Positions 42,133 to 50,960 of a DNA stretch of 64,000 nt are shown here, one piece after another. A program made the position numbers and the translations under genes. Where the stretch lies: positions 1 through 64,000 of the forward strand of contig CAKORR010000004.1 of assembly GCA_934101595.1 (NCBI GenBank), in the 5' to 3' direction. Origin of the DNA: an uncultured Bacilli bacterium (GTDB taxonomy: Bacteria; Bacillota_I; Bacilli_A; RF39; UBA660). The notes under the pieces were generated by a model. It saw only the letters and a list, made by a program, of their open reading frames with translations. It made no database searches and was not told the DNA's origin. Position 1 is the first letter of the stretch. The number at the start of each line of letters is the position of its first letter.

Positions 42133-43563
42133 ATGAAAAAAATATTTAATTTAGTAGTATTTATAGTTTTATTATTCTTTGGCGTTAACAGTGTTTTTGC
42201 CGAAGAAAATCAACCACCTGTTATGTGCCTAAGTTCTTACGAATTTATTTTTCCAGAGAACGATCAAAGTAAGTTTTTTTATGTTGATGATAACAATTAT
42301 TATTTTGTTTCTTGCGATCCGGATGAAAAGCAAGATGAAGCTAAAGAAAAATTAAAAAAGGGCGAAATTAAACTTGATGATTTAAAAAGTATGAATATAG
42401 AATTATCCGCTTTCGATAAAAAAACGTATAACAGATTAAGCGAGTTAATTTCTAATAGCACCAGAACACTTTTTACACTTGATCCTGATTATAAAATATT
42501 TGAAGGCGATGATCAAAATCCTAAAACATTCGACTTTAATATTGTTTATACTCGAGAAGTATATAATGAAAAAGATGAACGCGACGTAATAGACGTGAAT
42601 ATATATTTTAAAATTGTAAATGGAGAATATATAGAATATGTTAAAGATGCTTCTACAGTAAAAGGTGACGATGACACGATATACTATTTGTTTAATGAGT
42701 TTATTGATTATGTTGGATTAGGTAATATAAATTATAAGAATATTAATATTATTTATTCCGAAGATTATTATGCTGATTCTGTGACTAATTTAGAATATAG
42801 TAAAAATGGCGTTTATATTGCCGAAGAACCTTCGATACAATTTAAATTAAACTTGTTTAAAGTAACTCGAGAAGTAAATGAAGATGCTAAGAAGTTTTAT
42901 GATTTTGTTGAAACTGTGGCTGCTGATGATAAAGTTGAGTACGTAAGCTGTTATAGTTTTGATAGTTGCAATATGTATGCTGAGGGCACAACTCATATTA
43001 TTGTCTATGAAGACGCTGATGATGAAATAATTGGAATACATGATTACTTTTTTTTGGAAACAAGCTCGGAAAAACGTGATAAACTTAGGGATAGTATTAA
43101 AAAGGCTGCAAATGTTTTAGTAAAAGGCTATGTTAAGCATTTTAAAAAAGATAATAAAATATACGAAAACTTTATAAAAAGCGATATTAGTAGATTTACG
43201 TGGGATGATAATGGCTTAGAGTTTAAAGAAGCCGAAGATGAAATAAATTTTAAATTTATATTTCGTATGAATTTAAAAGATGGTATTTCTATTCCTGAGG
43301 TTTTAGAACCAGTGCCAGAAACACCAGAAAAGCCAAAGGAACCAGCCGAAAAAACTCCTGAGCATAAATGCGAAATAGTTGATGGAGTATATTATGATCC
43401 TAAGGGAAATAAAGTAAGCGAAAAAGATTATTTGAGTTACTGTGGTGCTGTAGATCCAGTACATAGCGGTTATGCTCTTCCAGTTATTTCCGTGATAGTT
43501 TTAGGTTTAGTCGGACTAATTCTTTATAAGAAAAAAGGAAAGAATATAATTAATAAAATATAA
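42133..43563 (+). CDS. Surface protein with C-terminal anchor module (2)
   Basis: 476 residues with a signal peptide (LVVFIVLLFFGVNSVFAEE), an unrelated acidic ectodomain with scattered Cys (VSCDPDEK, VSCYSFDSCN), a short Pro-Glu linker and the same C-terminal module as the preceding gene (KCEIVDGVYYDPKGNKVS, SYCGAVDPVHSGYA, membrane helix, KKKGKN). GAGAGAGG precedes its ATG, and the same 5' words (AGAGAGAGGTTTATATG) also precede the gene at 40540. The two genes probably arose by duplication with rapid change of the exposed part. Confidence 0.8.
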   Translation: MKKIFNLVVFIVLLFFGVNSVFAEENQPPVMCLSSYEFIFPENDQSKFFYVDDNNYYFVSCDPDEKQDEAKEKLKKGEIKLDDLKSMNIELSAFDKKTYNRLSELISNSTRTLFTLDPDYKIFEGDDQNPKTFDFNIVYTREVYNEKDERDVIDVNIYFKIVNGEYIEYVKDASTVKGDDDTIYYLFNEFIDYVGLGNINYKNINIIYSEDYYADSVTNLEYSKNGVYIAEEPSIQFKLNLFKVTREVNEDAKKFYDFVETVAADDKVEYVSCYSFDSCNMYAEGTTHIIVYEDADDEIIGIHDYFFLETSSEKRDKLRDSIKKAANVLVKGYVKHFKKDNKIYENFIKSDISRFTWDDNGLEFKEAEDEINFKFIFRMNLKDGISIPEVLEPVPETPEKPKEPAEKTPEHKCEIVDGVYYDPKGNKVSEKDYLSYCGAVDPVHSGYALPVISVIVLGLVGLILYKKKGKNIINKI

Positions 43564-43588
43564 GGGTAAATAATTTATCCTTTTTTTA
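43561..43588. terminator. Bidirectional terminator
   Basis: AAGGGTAAA and TTTATCCTT around a short loop with a T-run; lies between convergent genes. Confidence 0.65.
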
Positions 43589-43898
43589 TGTTTTCAAGTT
43601 CATCTTGAATACGTTTTAAGGCATTTTCCAAAATGGTTATTTGTTCCTCGTTTGATATTACTTGTTCCGAAAAGTTATTTATTCCAGTGATATTTGGATC
43701 CTCATAACCTCCTTTTTGCCTACCTTTTATTAGTACCTGTTGAGCGGCATTTGTAAGAATAACCTGGCCGACTAAAATAAGCCAGTTACCAATACTATTT
43801 TGTTCATTAGGAGTGAAGTCATCTAAAAAAAGAGCCCCAATAGCGACACCGCTTAAAGTAAAAAGAGTAGAATTATAATTTCCGGGAAATCTCTGCAT
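43575..43898 (-). CDS. Small membrane protein of unknown function
   Basis: 107 residues with two hydrophobic stretches (TLFTLSGVAIGALFL and WLILVGQVILTNAAQ) and a charged C-terminal helix (ISNEEQITILENALKRIQDEL). GAGGACGAT lies before its ATG. Convergent with the surface-protein gene. No family recognised. Confidence 0.6.
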   Translation of the reverse strand: MQRFPGNYNSTLFTLSGVAIGALFLDDFTPNEQNSIGNWLILVGQVILTNAAQQVLIKGRQKGGYEDPNITGINNFSEQVISNEEQITILENALKRIQDELENIKKG

Positions 43899-43987
43899 AA
43901 TATCGTCCTCAGTATTATAACTTTATTCGAAAAAGCACTAAATTTGCAAAAAATAAAAATATGTTTTATAATGTCTTCGGTGATATT

Positions 43988-44569
43988 ATGCAAATTAATT
44001 CAGTTGAACTGCCCAATATAGCTGTAAGAACAAGTCAATATCCTACAGATAATCTACCAGAATTTTTGTTAGTTGGAAGAAGTAATGTTGGAAAAAGTAG
44101 TTTTATAAATACTATAATTGAAAGAAAAAACTTTGCTAGAACAAGTTCAAAACCTGGTAAAACTCAAACACTAAACTTTTATTTAGTTAATAAAAACTTT
44201 TATTTGGTTGATGTTCCTGGTTATGGTTATGCTAGTGGAGGAAAACAAATTCAAAAGAAATTTGGAATGATGATCGAAGAATATTTGAAAAACAGACCAA
44301 ATTTAAAAGAAGTGTTTATGCTTATTGATTATCGCCATAAACCTACGGAAGATGATGTTTTGATGTACAATTTCTTGAATTATTATAACTTAGAAATTAA
44401 GATAATTGCTACTAAATATGATAAAGTAGGTAAAAATGGAAGATTAAAACAAGATAAATTAATTAAGGATACTTTAAAGTTGGAAGATGATATGTTTATT
44501 CCATTTTCTACAATAACTAAAAAAGGTAAAGAGGAAGTTTATCAAGAAATTTCAGAAAAATTAAATTAA
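43988..44569 (+). CDS. ysxC: Ribosome biogenesis GTP-binding protein YsxC/EngB
   Basis: About 193 residues of a TrmE-Era-EngA-EngB-Septin GTPase. G1 is GRSNVGKSSFI, G3 DVPGYGYA, G4 TKYDK, and switch residue Thr is in KPGKTQTLNFY. It is needed for 50S subunit assembly. I prefer ATG 43988 (after GGTGAT) over 43961, since family members begin with MQINSVEL-like sequence. Confidence 0.95.
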   Translation: MQINSVELPNIAVRTSQYPTDNLPEFLLVGRSNVGKSSFINTIIERKNFARTSSKPGKTQTLNFYLVNKNFYLVDVPGYGYASGGKQIQKKFGMMIEEYLKNRPNLKEVFMLIDYRHKPTEDDVLMYNFLNYYNLEIKIIATKYDKVGKNGRLKQDKLIKDTLKLEDDMFIPFSTITKKGKEEVYQEISEKLN

Positions 44570-44621
44570 AGTCATTATTGGCTTTTTTTAATTTATAGAT
44601 TATAATTAGGTTGGTGATTTT

Positions 44622-44987
44622 ATGAATAATAAGGGATTTACTATGGTGGAATTGTTAGCAACAATTGGAGTTTTAGCAATAGTTATAACTATTGCTGTTC
44701 CATCGGTTATTTCTGTTTCAAAGCAAATTAAAAATAATATGTACAAAGCAAGAATTAAATTAATAGAAAGTAATGCTAAACTATGTGTTGAAGATGGAAA
44801 GTGTAAACCATCAGATGGCAAACTGAAATTATCTGCCATCAAAGGTTTTGGATATTTAAAGGAAGAAGATTTAATTAATCCGATTAACAACGAGCGTATG
44901 GATGATTGTTCTGTAAGTATTAACAATAGTGACGGCAGAGTAAGTGCCAGTTTTAATGCAACTGGTGAAGCTTGCCAAAGTAATTGA
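44622..44987 (+). CDS. Type IV pilin-like protein
   Basis: 121 residues starting MNNKGFTMVELLATIGVLA: prepilin cleavage site (G before F, with Glu5) and hydrophobic helix. Two Cys pairs in the C-terminal part (LCVEDGKC; DDCSVSI ... EACQSN) suggest disulfides. Likely a competence or secretion pseudopilin. It starts behind GGTTGGTG. It lies alone between ysxC and der. Confidence 0.85.
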   Translation: MNNKGFTMVELLATIGVLAIVITIAVPSVISVSKQIKNNMYKARIKLIESNAKLCVEDGKCKPSDGKLKLSAIKGFGYLKEEDLINPINNERMDDCSVSINNSDGRVSASFNATGEACQSN

Positions 44988-45024
44988 TTAATGATATAGT
45001 ATTACAACTTGAAAGGAGTTTATT

Positions 45025-46344
45025 ATGAAAAAGACTGTTTGCTTAATTGGAAAACCTAATGTTGGAAAAAGTACGATTTTTAACAGGTTGATAAAAGAAA
45101 AAAAATCAATAATTATGGATACTCCTGGGATTACAAGAGATAGAATATATGGTACCGTTACTTATAAAAACAAATCGTTTTACTTAATAGACACTGGAGG
45201 AATTGATCTTGGGGATGGCGATTTCAACAAAAATATAATCGCTCAGGCTGAATTAGCCATCGATGAATCAGATATTATTTTATTTGTAGTTGATGGTAAA
45301 GAGGATTTAAGCAATAATGATTTTAAAGTAAGAGACATGCTTATAAAAAGCAATAAGGAAGTTTTTGTAATTGTAAATAAAATTGATAATGAAGAACGCA
45401 AAGACAACATATATGCTTTTTATGAATTAGGATTTGAACACATTTATCCGGTGAGTGGAGAGCATAATACAGGATTTGGAGAATTATTAGATGATTTAGT
45501 TAAAGATATGAAAGAAAGTGAACTTGATGAAGAAAATGATATTCTTAAGTTTTCTTTTATAGGTCGTCCAAATGTCGGAAAAAGTAGTTTAGTTAATGCT
45601 TTGCTTAATGAAGAAAGAGTAATAGTAAGTGATGTGGCAGGTACTACTAGAGACGCTATCGATACAAAATTTACATATGACCATAACGATTACATCGTTA
45701 TAGATACAGCCGGTATGAGAAAAAAAGGTCGTATTTATGAAAATGTTGAAAAGTATAGTTTGATTAGAAGTTTAAAAGCCATCGAAAGAAGTGATGTTTG
45801 CGTTTTAGTAATTGATGCCGAAGAAGGAATTATTGAACATGACAAACATATATTATCTTATGCTATTGAAAGTGGAAAAGGCGTAGTGATAGTGGTAAAT
45901 AAATGGGATACTATAAAAGATCCGGATAAGGAACTAAAAAAATGGAAGAGAGATATTTTAAATAATTTTCAATTTGTTCCTTATATAAATATTGTTTATT
46001 TATCAGCTAAAACTAAAAAAAGAATTCATATGCTTATGCCTGAAATAATAAATGCCTATAATAATAATAGAAAAGAGATAAAAACGTCGGCTTTAAATGA
46101 TGTTATTACGGAAGCTTATAATTTGCATCCTGCACCATCTTATAAGGGCAAAAGATTAAAAATTTATTTTGTAAGTCAAACTGCTACGCGTCCTCCAAAA
46201 TTTACATTCAAAGTAAATAATAAAGGACTTGTACATTTTAGCTATGAAAGATATTTAGAAAATAAAATAAGAGAAAACTTTGATTTAAAAGGCACTCCTA
46301 TAATTTTACAGTTTAAAAACAAACTTGAGAAAAATGAAGATTAA
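45025..46344 (+). CDS. der: Ribosome-associated GTPase Der (EngA)
   Basis: 439 residues with tandem GTPase domains: G1 GKPNVGKSTIF and GRPNVGKSSLV, G3 DTGGI and DTAGM, G4 NKID and NKWD, followed by a C-terminal KH-like domain (PPKFTFKVNNKGLVHFSYER). It functions in 50S assembly. AAAGGAG precedes its ATG. Full length. Confidence 0.97.
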   Translation: MKKTVCLIGKPNVGKSTIFNRLIKEKKSIIMDTPGITRDRIYGTVTYKNKSFYLIDTGGIDLGDGDFNKNIIAQAELAIDESDIILFVVDGKEDLSNNDFKVRDMLIKSNKEVFVIVNKIDNEERKDNIYAFYELGFEHIYPVSGEHNTGFGELLDDLVKDMKESELDEENDILKFSFIGRPNVGKSSLVNALLNEERVIVSDVAGTTRDAIDTKFTYDHNDYIVIDTAGMRKKGRIYENVEKYSLIRSLKAIERSDVCVLVIDAEEGIIEHDKHILSYAIESGKGVVIVVNKWDTIKDPDKELKKWKRDILNNFQFVPYINIVYLSAKTKKRIHMLMPEIINAYNNNRKEIKTSALNDVITEAYNLHPAPSYKGKRLKIYFVSQTATRPPKFTFKVNNKGLVHFSYERYLENKIRENFDLKGTPIILQFKNKLEKNED

Positions 46345-46380
46345 AAAGAGCAGAAATTATTTAATTTCTACTCTTTTTGA
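46343..46380. terminator. Bidirectional terminator
   Basis: AGAGCAGAAATT and AATTTCTACTCT with flanking A and T runs, between der and the convergent HTH gene. Confidence 0.8.
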
Positions 46381-46620
46381 ATCATAACGTTTATCTTGAA
46401 TAACTTTTGCTTCGTCAAAAGTTACTAAATCAGATACGTTAATATTTAATCTTTTTGCTAAATCATCTAAAAAATTAACAGTAATATTAACTTCACCGCG
46501 TTCAACGCTAGCTAAATACTTATACGATAGGCCAAGATTGTGATAAAATTCTTCTTGACTTTTATTAGCCGTATAACGCAAATATTTTAAATTGATTCCA
46601 ATGATTTTTCTTGTATTCAT
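46357..46620 (-). CDS. Cro/C1-type HTH regulator
   Basis: 87 residues with an N-terminal helix-turn-helix: IIGINLKYLRYTANKSQEEF, then GLSYKYLASVERGEVN, and LNINVSDLVTFDEAK. Its first codons lie about 115 bases from the divergent HTH gene at 46736, so both could bind the shared upstream region. Confidence 0.8.
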   Translation of the reverse strand: MNTRKIIGINLKYLRYTANKSQEEFYHNLGLSYKYLASVERGEVNITVNFLDDLAKRLNINVSDLVTFDEAKVIQDKRYDSKRVEIK

Positions 46621-46688
46621 AACCGCATCACATTTAAAAATATATTTCCTAACAGCTAAAAAGTCTACCTAGTTATAACTTTATAAAA

Positions 46689-46717
46689 TTGACAAACTAA
46701 AAAAAATACTATATTAT
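46689..46717 (+). promoter_or_regulatory. Sigma-A-type promoter
   Basis: TTGACA at 46689-46694, 17-base spacer, TATTAT at 46712-46717, ahead of the HTH gene at 46736. Confidence 0.8.
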
Positions 46718-46735
46718 TAAATGGGAGAAGATATA

Positions 46736-46960
46736 ATGGAAAGAAAAAAACATGAGAAACTAGAAGCTCTTAGAGTGGCTAACAATTACTCGTTTATGGA
46801 CATGGCGCAAATGCTAAATATTAGTAAATCTTACTATTGGCAAATTGAGAACGGAAATAGAAATTTATACTATGATCTTGCAAAGAGAATTGCTGCAATA
46901 TTTAATTTAAAACCAGATGATATTTTCTATGAGGATTTTGTAAACAAAGAATCTAAGTAA
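46736..46960 (+). CDS. Cro/C1-type HTH regulator
   Basis: 74 residues (MERKKHEKLEALRVANNYSF, then ISKSYYWQIENGNRNLYY, FNLKPDDIFYEDF). It is the paralogue of the gene at 17589. ATG 46736 is preceded by GGGAGAAG at the right distance; an upstream ATG at 46721 overlaps that site. A perfect-spacing promoter lies just upstream. Confidence 0.85.
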   Translation: MERKKHEKLEALRVANNYSFMDMAQMLNISKSYYWQIENGNRNLYYDLAKRIAAIFNLKPDDIFYEDFVNKESK

Positions 46961-47002
46961 CTTTAAATTGCTTTTGCCATATATTATTCTAGGAGGATAA
47001 AT

Positions 47003-47245
47003 ATGGCGTTTAGTGATAACTTTTTTAAAAAGGTTGAGAAAAAGACCAAGGTTGATAAAAATACGATTTTATCTTTAGCTGAAAAATTACAAAATGGTAA
47101 TATGAAGGATGAGAGCACATTAAGAGAAATTATATCAACTTTAAGCAAAATGACTAATAAAAAAGTCACAAAAGAACAAGAAAATAAAATAATTGAGAGA
47201 ATAGTAAATGATAAAGTTCCAAAGGGAGTAGAAAAAATGTTTTAA
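47003..47245 (+). CDS. SpoVIF-like sporulation protein
   Basis: 80 residues: MAFSDNFFKKVEKKTKVDKN, LAEKLQNGNMKDESTLREII and NDKVPKGVEKMF. This matches the small stage VI sporulation protein F family, needed for proper spore coat assembly or germination in Bacillus. AGGAGG precedes its ATG by eight bases. With spoIVA at 55749 it shows that the organism, or a recent ancestor, forms spores. Confidence 0.8.
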   Translation: MAFSDNFFKKVEKKTKVDKNTILSLAEKLQNGNMKDESTLREIISTLSKMTNKKVTKEQENKIIERIVNDKVPKGVEKMF

Positions 47246-47270
47246 AGATTATTTGATAATCTTTTTTTTC
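47244..47270 (+). terminator. Rho-independent terminator
   Basis: AAGATTAT and ATAATCTT around a TTG loop, followed by eight T. Confidence 0.75.
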
Positions 47271-47305
47271 ATGGTATAATACTAACTATGAAAGAGGGAA
47301 TTATA

Positions 47306-48730
47306 ATGAATAACAAGGCAATAACAAGTAGAGATGTTGATTTTGCTAAATGGTATACAGATGTTGTAAGAGCTGCTAAGCTTGCAGATTATTCATCTGT
47401 CAAAGGATGTATGGTTATTGAACCCAACGGTTATGCTATTTGGGAAAAAATGCAACAAGTGCTTGACAAAAAGTTCAAAAGTTTAGGACATGTGAATGTT
47501 CAATTGCCGCTTTTAATTCCGGAAAATCTATTAAAAAAAGAAGGAGAATTAGTTAAGGGCTTTGCTCCAGAAGTTGCCTGGGTAACTATGGGTGGTAAAA
47601 AAGAACTTGAAGAAAGACTATGTATACGTCCTACCAGTGAAACTATGTTCTGTGATTATTATAAAGATCATGTTAAATCTTATCGTGATTTACCAAAATT
47701 ATATAATCAATGGTGTAATATATTACGTTGGGAAAAAGAAACTCGTCCTTTTTTAAGAAGTAGAGAAATATTATGGCAAGAAGGTCATACTATTCATGCC
47801 ACAGAAAAAGAGGCTTTGGAAGAAACCCAAAGAATGATGGATGTTTATAAGTGGTTCCATCATGAAATACTAGCTATACCTTCAATTACGGGAATAAAAA
47901 CTGAAAAAGAAAAATTTGCTGGTGCTGAATTTACTTTAACAAATGAAGCATTAATGTATAATGGCGTAGCTTTGCAAGCTGGCACTAGTCATTACTTTGG
48001 CCAAAAGTTTGCCAAAGCTTATGATGTAAAATTTTTAAATAAGGATAACAACCAAGAATTTGTTTATCAAACATCATGGGGAACTACAACAAGAATGATT
48101 GGTGGATTAATTATGGTTCATGGGGATGATTATGGATTAGTACTTCCACCAAATATTGCTCCTAAACAGGTAGTAATAATTCCGATTGGAAGAGATGAAG
48201 AAATTATTAGTTTAGCAAATCATTATAATGAAATTTTAAATGATGGTGGGGTTACTTCTTATATTGATACAACTGAAAAAACGCCAGGATTTAAATTTGC
48301 CGAGGCAGAAGTAAATGGAATCCCTGTTAGAATTGAGATAGGAAAAAGAGATCTACTTAATAAAAACATAACTTTTGTAAGAAGAGATACACGTGAAAAA
48401 TTGTTGGAAACTACAGATATAGATGTTTTAAGTTACGTAAAAGAATTATTAAATACTATTCAAAAAGATATGTACGAAAGAGCAGTTAAAAGAAGAGATG
48501 ATTTAACATTCACGGCACATAATTATGAAGAACTTGCACATATTATAAATACAACGCCAGGATTTATACATGGTGATTGGTGTGGCTCCGAATCTTGTGA
48601 ACTCAAGATAAAAGAATTAAGAGGCTGCAAATCGAGATGTATTTTAAAAGATGAAAAATTAATTACTGGCAAGTGTGTATGTTGTGAAAAAGACGCAAAA
48701 TACCATGTAGTATGGGGTATTCAATATTAG
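47306..48730 (+). CDS. proS: Prolyl-tRNA synthetase (archaeal/eukaryotic-type, short)
   Basis: 474 residues. Class II synthetase motifs are visible: RPTSETMFCDYYKDH, LYNQWCNILRWEKETRPFLRSREILWQEGHT, and a motif 3 region GGLIMVHGDDYGLVLPP. There is no editing insertion between motifs 2 and 3, and the C-terminus has a zinc-binding Cys set (GSESCEL, GCKSRC, CVCCEK), as in the ProS type shared by archaea, eukaryotes and some bacteria such as Mycoplasma and clostridia. ATG 47306 follows AAAGAGGG; ATG 47288 is upstream of that site. Confidence 0.95.
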   Translation: MNNKAITSRDVDFAKWYTDVVRAAKLADYSSVKGCMVIEPNGYAIWEKMQQVLDKKFKSLGHVNVQLPLLIPENLLKKEGELVKGFAPEVAWVTMGGKKELEERLCIRPTSETMFCDYYKDHVKSYRDLPKLYNQWCNILRWEKETRPFLRSREILWQEGHTIHATEKEALEETQRMMDVYKWFHHEILAIPSITGIKTEKEKFAGAEFTLTNEALMYNGVALQAGTSHYFGQKFAKAYDVKFLNKDNNQEFVYQTSWGTTTRMIGGLIMVHGDDYGLVLPPNIAPKQVVIIPIGRDEEIISLANHYNEILNDGGVTSYIDTTEKTPGFKFAEAEVNGIPVRIEIGKRDLLNKNITFVRRDTREKLLETTDIDVLSYVKELLNTIQKDMYERAVKRRDDLTFTAHNYEELAHIINTTPGFIHGDWCGSESCELKIKELRGCKSRCILKDEKLITGKCVCCEKDAKYHVVWGIQY

Positions 48731-48752
48731 GCTTTTTATTTAAGCCTTTTTG
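48729..48752 (+). terminator. Rho-independent terminator
   Basis: AGGCTT and AAGCCT with a six-base loop and T-run after proS. Confidence 0.75.
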
Positions 48753-48764
48753 TTTATATGGTAG

Positions 48765-48806
48765 TTAGCACTTGATATTGACAAGTGCTAACAAGTGAGA
48801 TATAAT
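48765..48806 (+). promoter_or_regulatory. CIRCE operator overlapping a sigma-A promoter
   Basis: TTAGCACTT, nine bases, AAGTGCTAA (48765-48791) is a CIRCE element, the HrcA repressor site (consensus arms TTAGCACTC/GAGTGCTAA; one symmetric base pair differs). TTGACA at 48778-48783 lies within it, with TATAAT at 48801-48806 at 17 bases. HrcA binding would block the -35 box, giving heat-shock control of the gene at 48829. Confidence 0.95.
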
Positions 48807-48828
48807 ATATAACGTAAGGAGGGATTTT

Positions 48829-50940
48829 ATGTATAATAATGAAAATATAAATGAACAAGAGGATGTTTTGAAAAAATATGGACGAGACATCACCGAAGCT
48901 GTTCGTGAAAATAAAATAGACCCCGTTATTGGTCGAGATGAAGAGATAAGAAGCGTAACAAGAATTTTATCTCGTAAGTCTAAAAATAACCCAGTACTAA
49001 TAGGTGAACCTGGTGTTGGTAAAACTGCTATAGTTGAAGGACTTGCTGAACGTATTGTAAAAGGCGATGTTCCAGAAAGTTTAAAGAATAAAACATTGTG
49101 GGAACTTGATTTAGGAGCATTAATTGCTGGTGCTAAATATCGTGGTGAATTTGAGGAAAGACTAAAAGCTGTTTTGAAAAATGTCGAAGAAAGTAATGGC
49201 GATATCATTATGTTTATCGATGAAATTCATATGATTGTTGGTACTGGTGAAACCGGAGCTATGGATGCCGGCAATATGTTAAAACCTATGCTTGCCAGAG
49301 GCGATATAAGATTAATTGGTGCAACTACCTTAAATGAATATCGTAAATATATAGAAAAAGATGGTGCTTTAGAAAGAAGGCTTCAAAAAGTTATTGTAAG
49401 TGAACCGAATGTTGAAGATACAATTACTATATTACGTGGTTTAAAAGAAAGATTTGAAGTGTTCCATAAAGTTACAATTAAGGACAATGCTTTAGTTTCA
49501 GCAGCTGTGTTATCTGATAGATATATTACTGATCGTTTTCTTCCTGATAAAGCTATTGATTTAGTTGATGAAGCATGTGCTACCATAAAGATTCAGCTCG
49601 ATTCAGTACCAGTTAAACTCGATGAGCTTACTAGAAATATAATGCGTTTAGAAATTGAAAGACAAGCATTAAAGAAAGAAAAGGATGACTTATCTTTAAA
49701 AAGACTTGAAAAAATTAATTCTAAACTTGATACTTTAAAACAAAGCGAAAAAGAAATGCGTGATACTTGGGAAAAAGAAAAGAACTTAAATCTTGGTATT
49801 AACAAAGTAAAAGAAGAAATAGAAAATGCCAAATTCAAATTAAAGACTGCGGAAAATAGTTATGATTTGGAAACTGCAGCAATGCTTAGACATGGCAAAA
49901 TTCCTGAACTCGAAAAAAAGCTTGCTAGTTTAAAAGAACAAGTTGATAGTAAAATGCTTAGTGACGTTGTTGATGAAGAAAACATTGCCGAAGTTATTTC
50001 TAAATGGACACATATTCCTGTAAGTAAATTGGTAAGTGGTGAAAAGGATAAGTTATTATCTCTAAAAGAAAATTTGAAAAAAAGAGTGAAAGGTCAAGAT
50101 GAAGCTATTGAACTTGTAAGTAATGCTATTATTAGAAGTCGTAGTGGTATAAAAGATCCTAATAGACCAATTGGCTCATTTATCTTTTTAGGCCCTACAG
50201 GTGTTGGTAAAACAGAAATAGCAAAGAGTCTAGCTTATGAGTTATTTGACGATGAAAGACATATGGTTCGTATAGACTGTTCGGAATATATGGAAAGTTT
50301 TAATGTTTCTCGTTTAGTCGGAGCGCCTCCAGGATATGTAGGATATGACGAGGGTGGACAATTAACCGAGGCTGTAAGAAGAAATCCTTATAGTATTGTG
50401 TTATTTGATGAAATTGAGAAAGCTCATCGTGATGTGTTTAATATTTTACTTCAAATCTTGGATGATGGTCGTATAACTGATTCACAAGGTAGAGTAGTTG
50501 ATTTTAAAAATACTATAATAATTATGACATCTAACTTGGGTAGTGAATATATTTTAGATAATAAAAAAGATAGTAAAGAATTAGTTATGAAAGAATTAAA
50601 GTCGCACTTTAGACCTGAATTCATAAATCGTATCGATGAGATAATAGTCTTTAATTCTCTATCACGAGATGTTGTTTACGAGATCTTAGATAAAATAATT
50701 AAAGAGACTGAAAATAGATTAAAGGATAGCAACATAACTATTACTTTAACAGATAATGCTAAAAAGTTTATTATTGATTCATCATATGATGAATCATTTG
50801 GAGCAAGACCTATTAAAAGGTTTGTTACAAAAAACATTGAAACTTTGCTTGCTTTAAAAATTATTAATAATGAAATTAAAACTAATGACAAAATAATTAT
50901 AGATGTAGTGGACAACAAATTTGTAATAAAAAAAGGATAA
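48829..50940 (+). CDS. clpB: ClpB-type AAA+ disaggregase lacking the N-domain
   Basis: 703 residues with two AAA+ modules: Walker A GEPGVGKTA and GPTGVGKTE, Walker B MFIDEIH and LFDEIEKAH. Between them is a coiled-coil M-domain (LEIERQALKKEKDDL ... LRHGKIPELEKKLA), as in ClpB. The first Clp_N domain (about 145 residues) is missing; the protein starts about 20 residues before DITEAVRENKIDPVIGRDEEI. It has no obvious ClpP-binding loop motif. It resembles the short form of ClpB made elsewhere by internal initiation, but here no upstream coding exists. It is under CIRCE control. Confidence 0.92.
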   Translation: MYNNENINEQEDVLKKYGRDITEAVRENKIDPVIGRDEEIRSVTRILSRKSKNNPVLIGEPGVGKTAIVEGLAERIVKGDVPESLKNKTLWELDLGALIAGAKYRGEFEERLKAVLKNVEESNGDIIMFIDEIHMIVGTGETGAMDAGNMLKPMLARGDIRLIGATTLNEYRKYIEKDGALERRLQKVIVSEPNVEDTITILRGLKERFEVFHKVTIKDNALVSAAVLSDRYITDRFLPDKAIDLVDEACATIKIQLDSVPVKLDELTRNIMRLEIERQALKKEKDDLSLKRLEKINSKLDTLKQSEKEMRDTWEKEKNLNLGINKVKEEIENAKFKLKTAENSYDLETAAMLRHGKIPELEKKLASLKEQVDSKMLSDVVDEENIAEVISKWTHIPVSKLVSGEKDKLLSLKENLKKRVKGQDEAIELVSNAIIRSRSGIKDPNRPIGSFIFLGPTGVGKTEIAKSLAYELFDDERHMVRIDCSEYMESFNVSRLVGAPPGYVGYDEGGQLTEAVRRNPYSIVLFDEIEKAHRDVFNILLQILDDGRITDSQGRVVDFKNTIIIMTSNLGSEYILDNKKDSKELVMKELKSHFRPEFINRIDEIIVFNSLSRDVVYEILDKIIKETENRLKDSNITITLTDNAKKFIIDSSYDESFGARPIKRFVTKNIETLLALKIINNEIKTNDKIIIDVVDNKFVIKKG

Positions 50941-50960
50941 AATTTTATCCTTTTTTTATT
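50938..50960. terminator. Bidirectional terminator
   Basis: AAGGATAAAA and TTTTATCCTT with a T-run between convergent genes. Confidence 0.7.
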
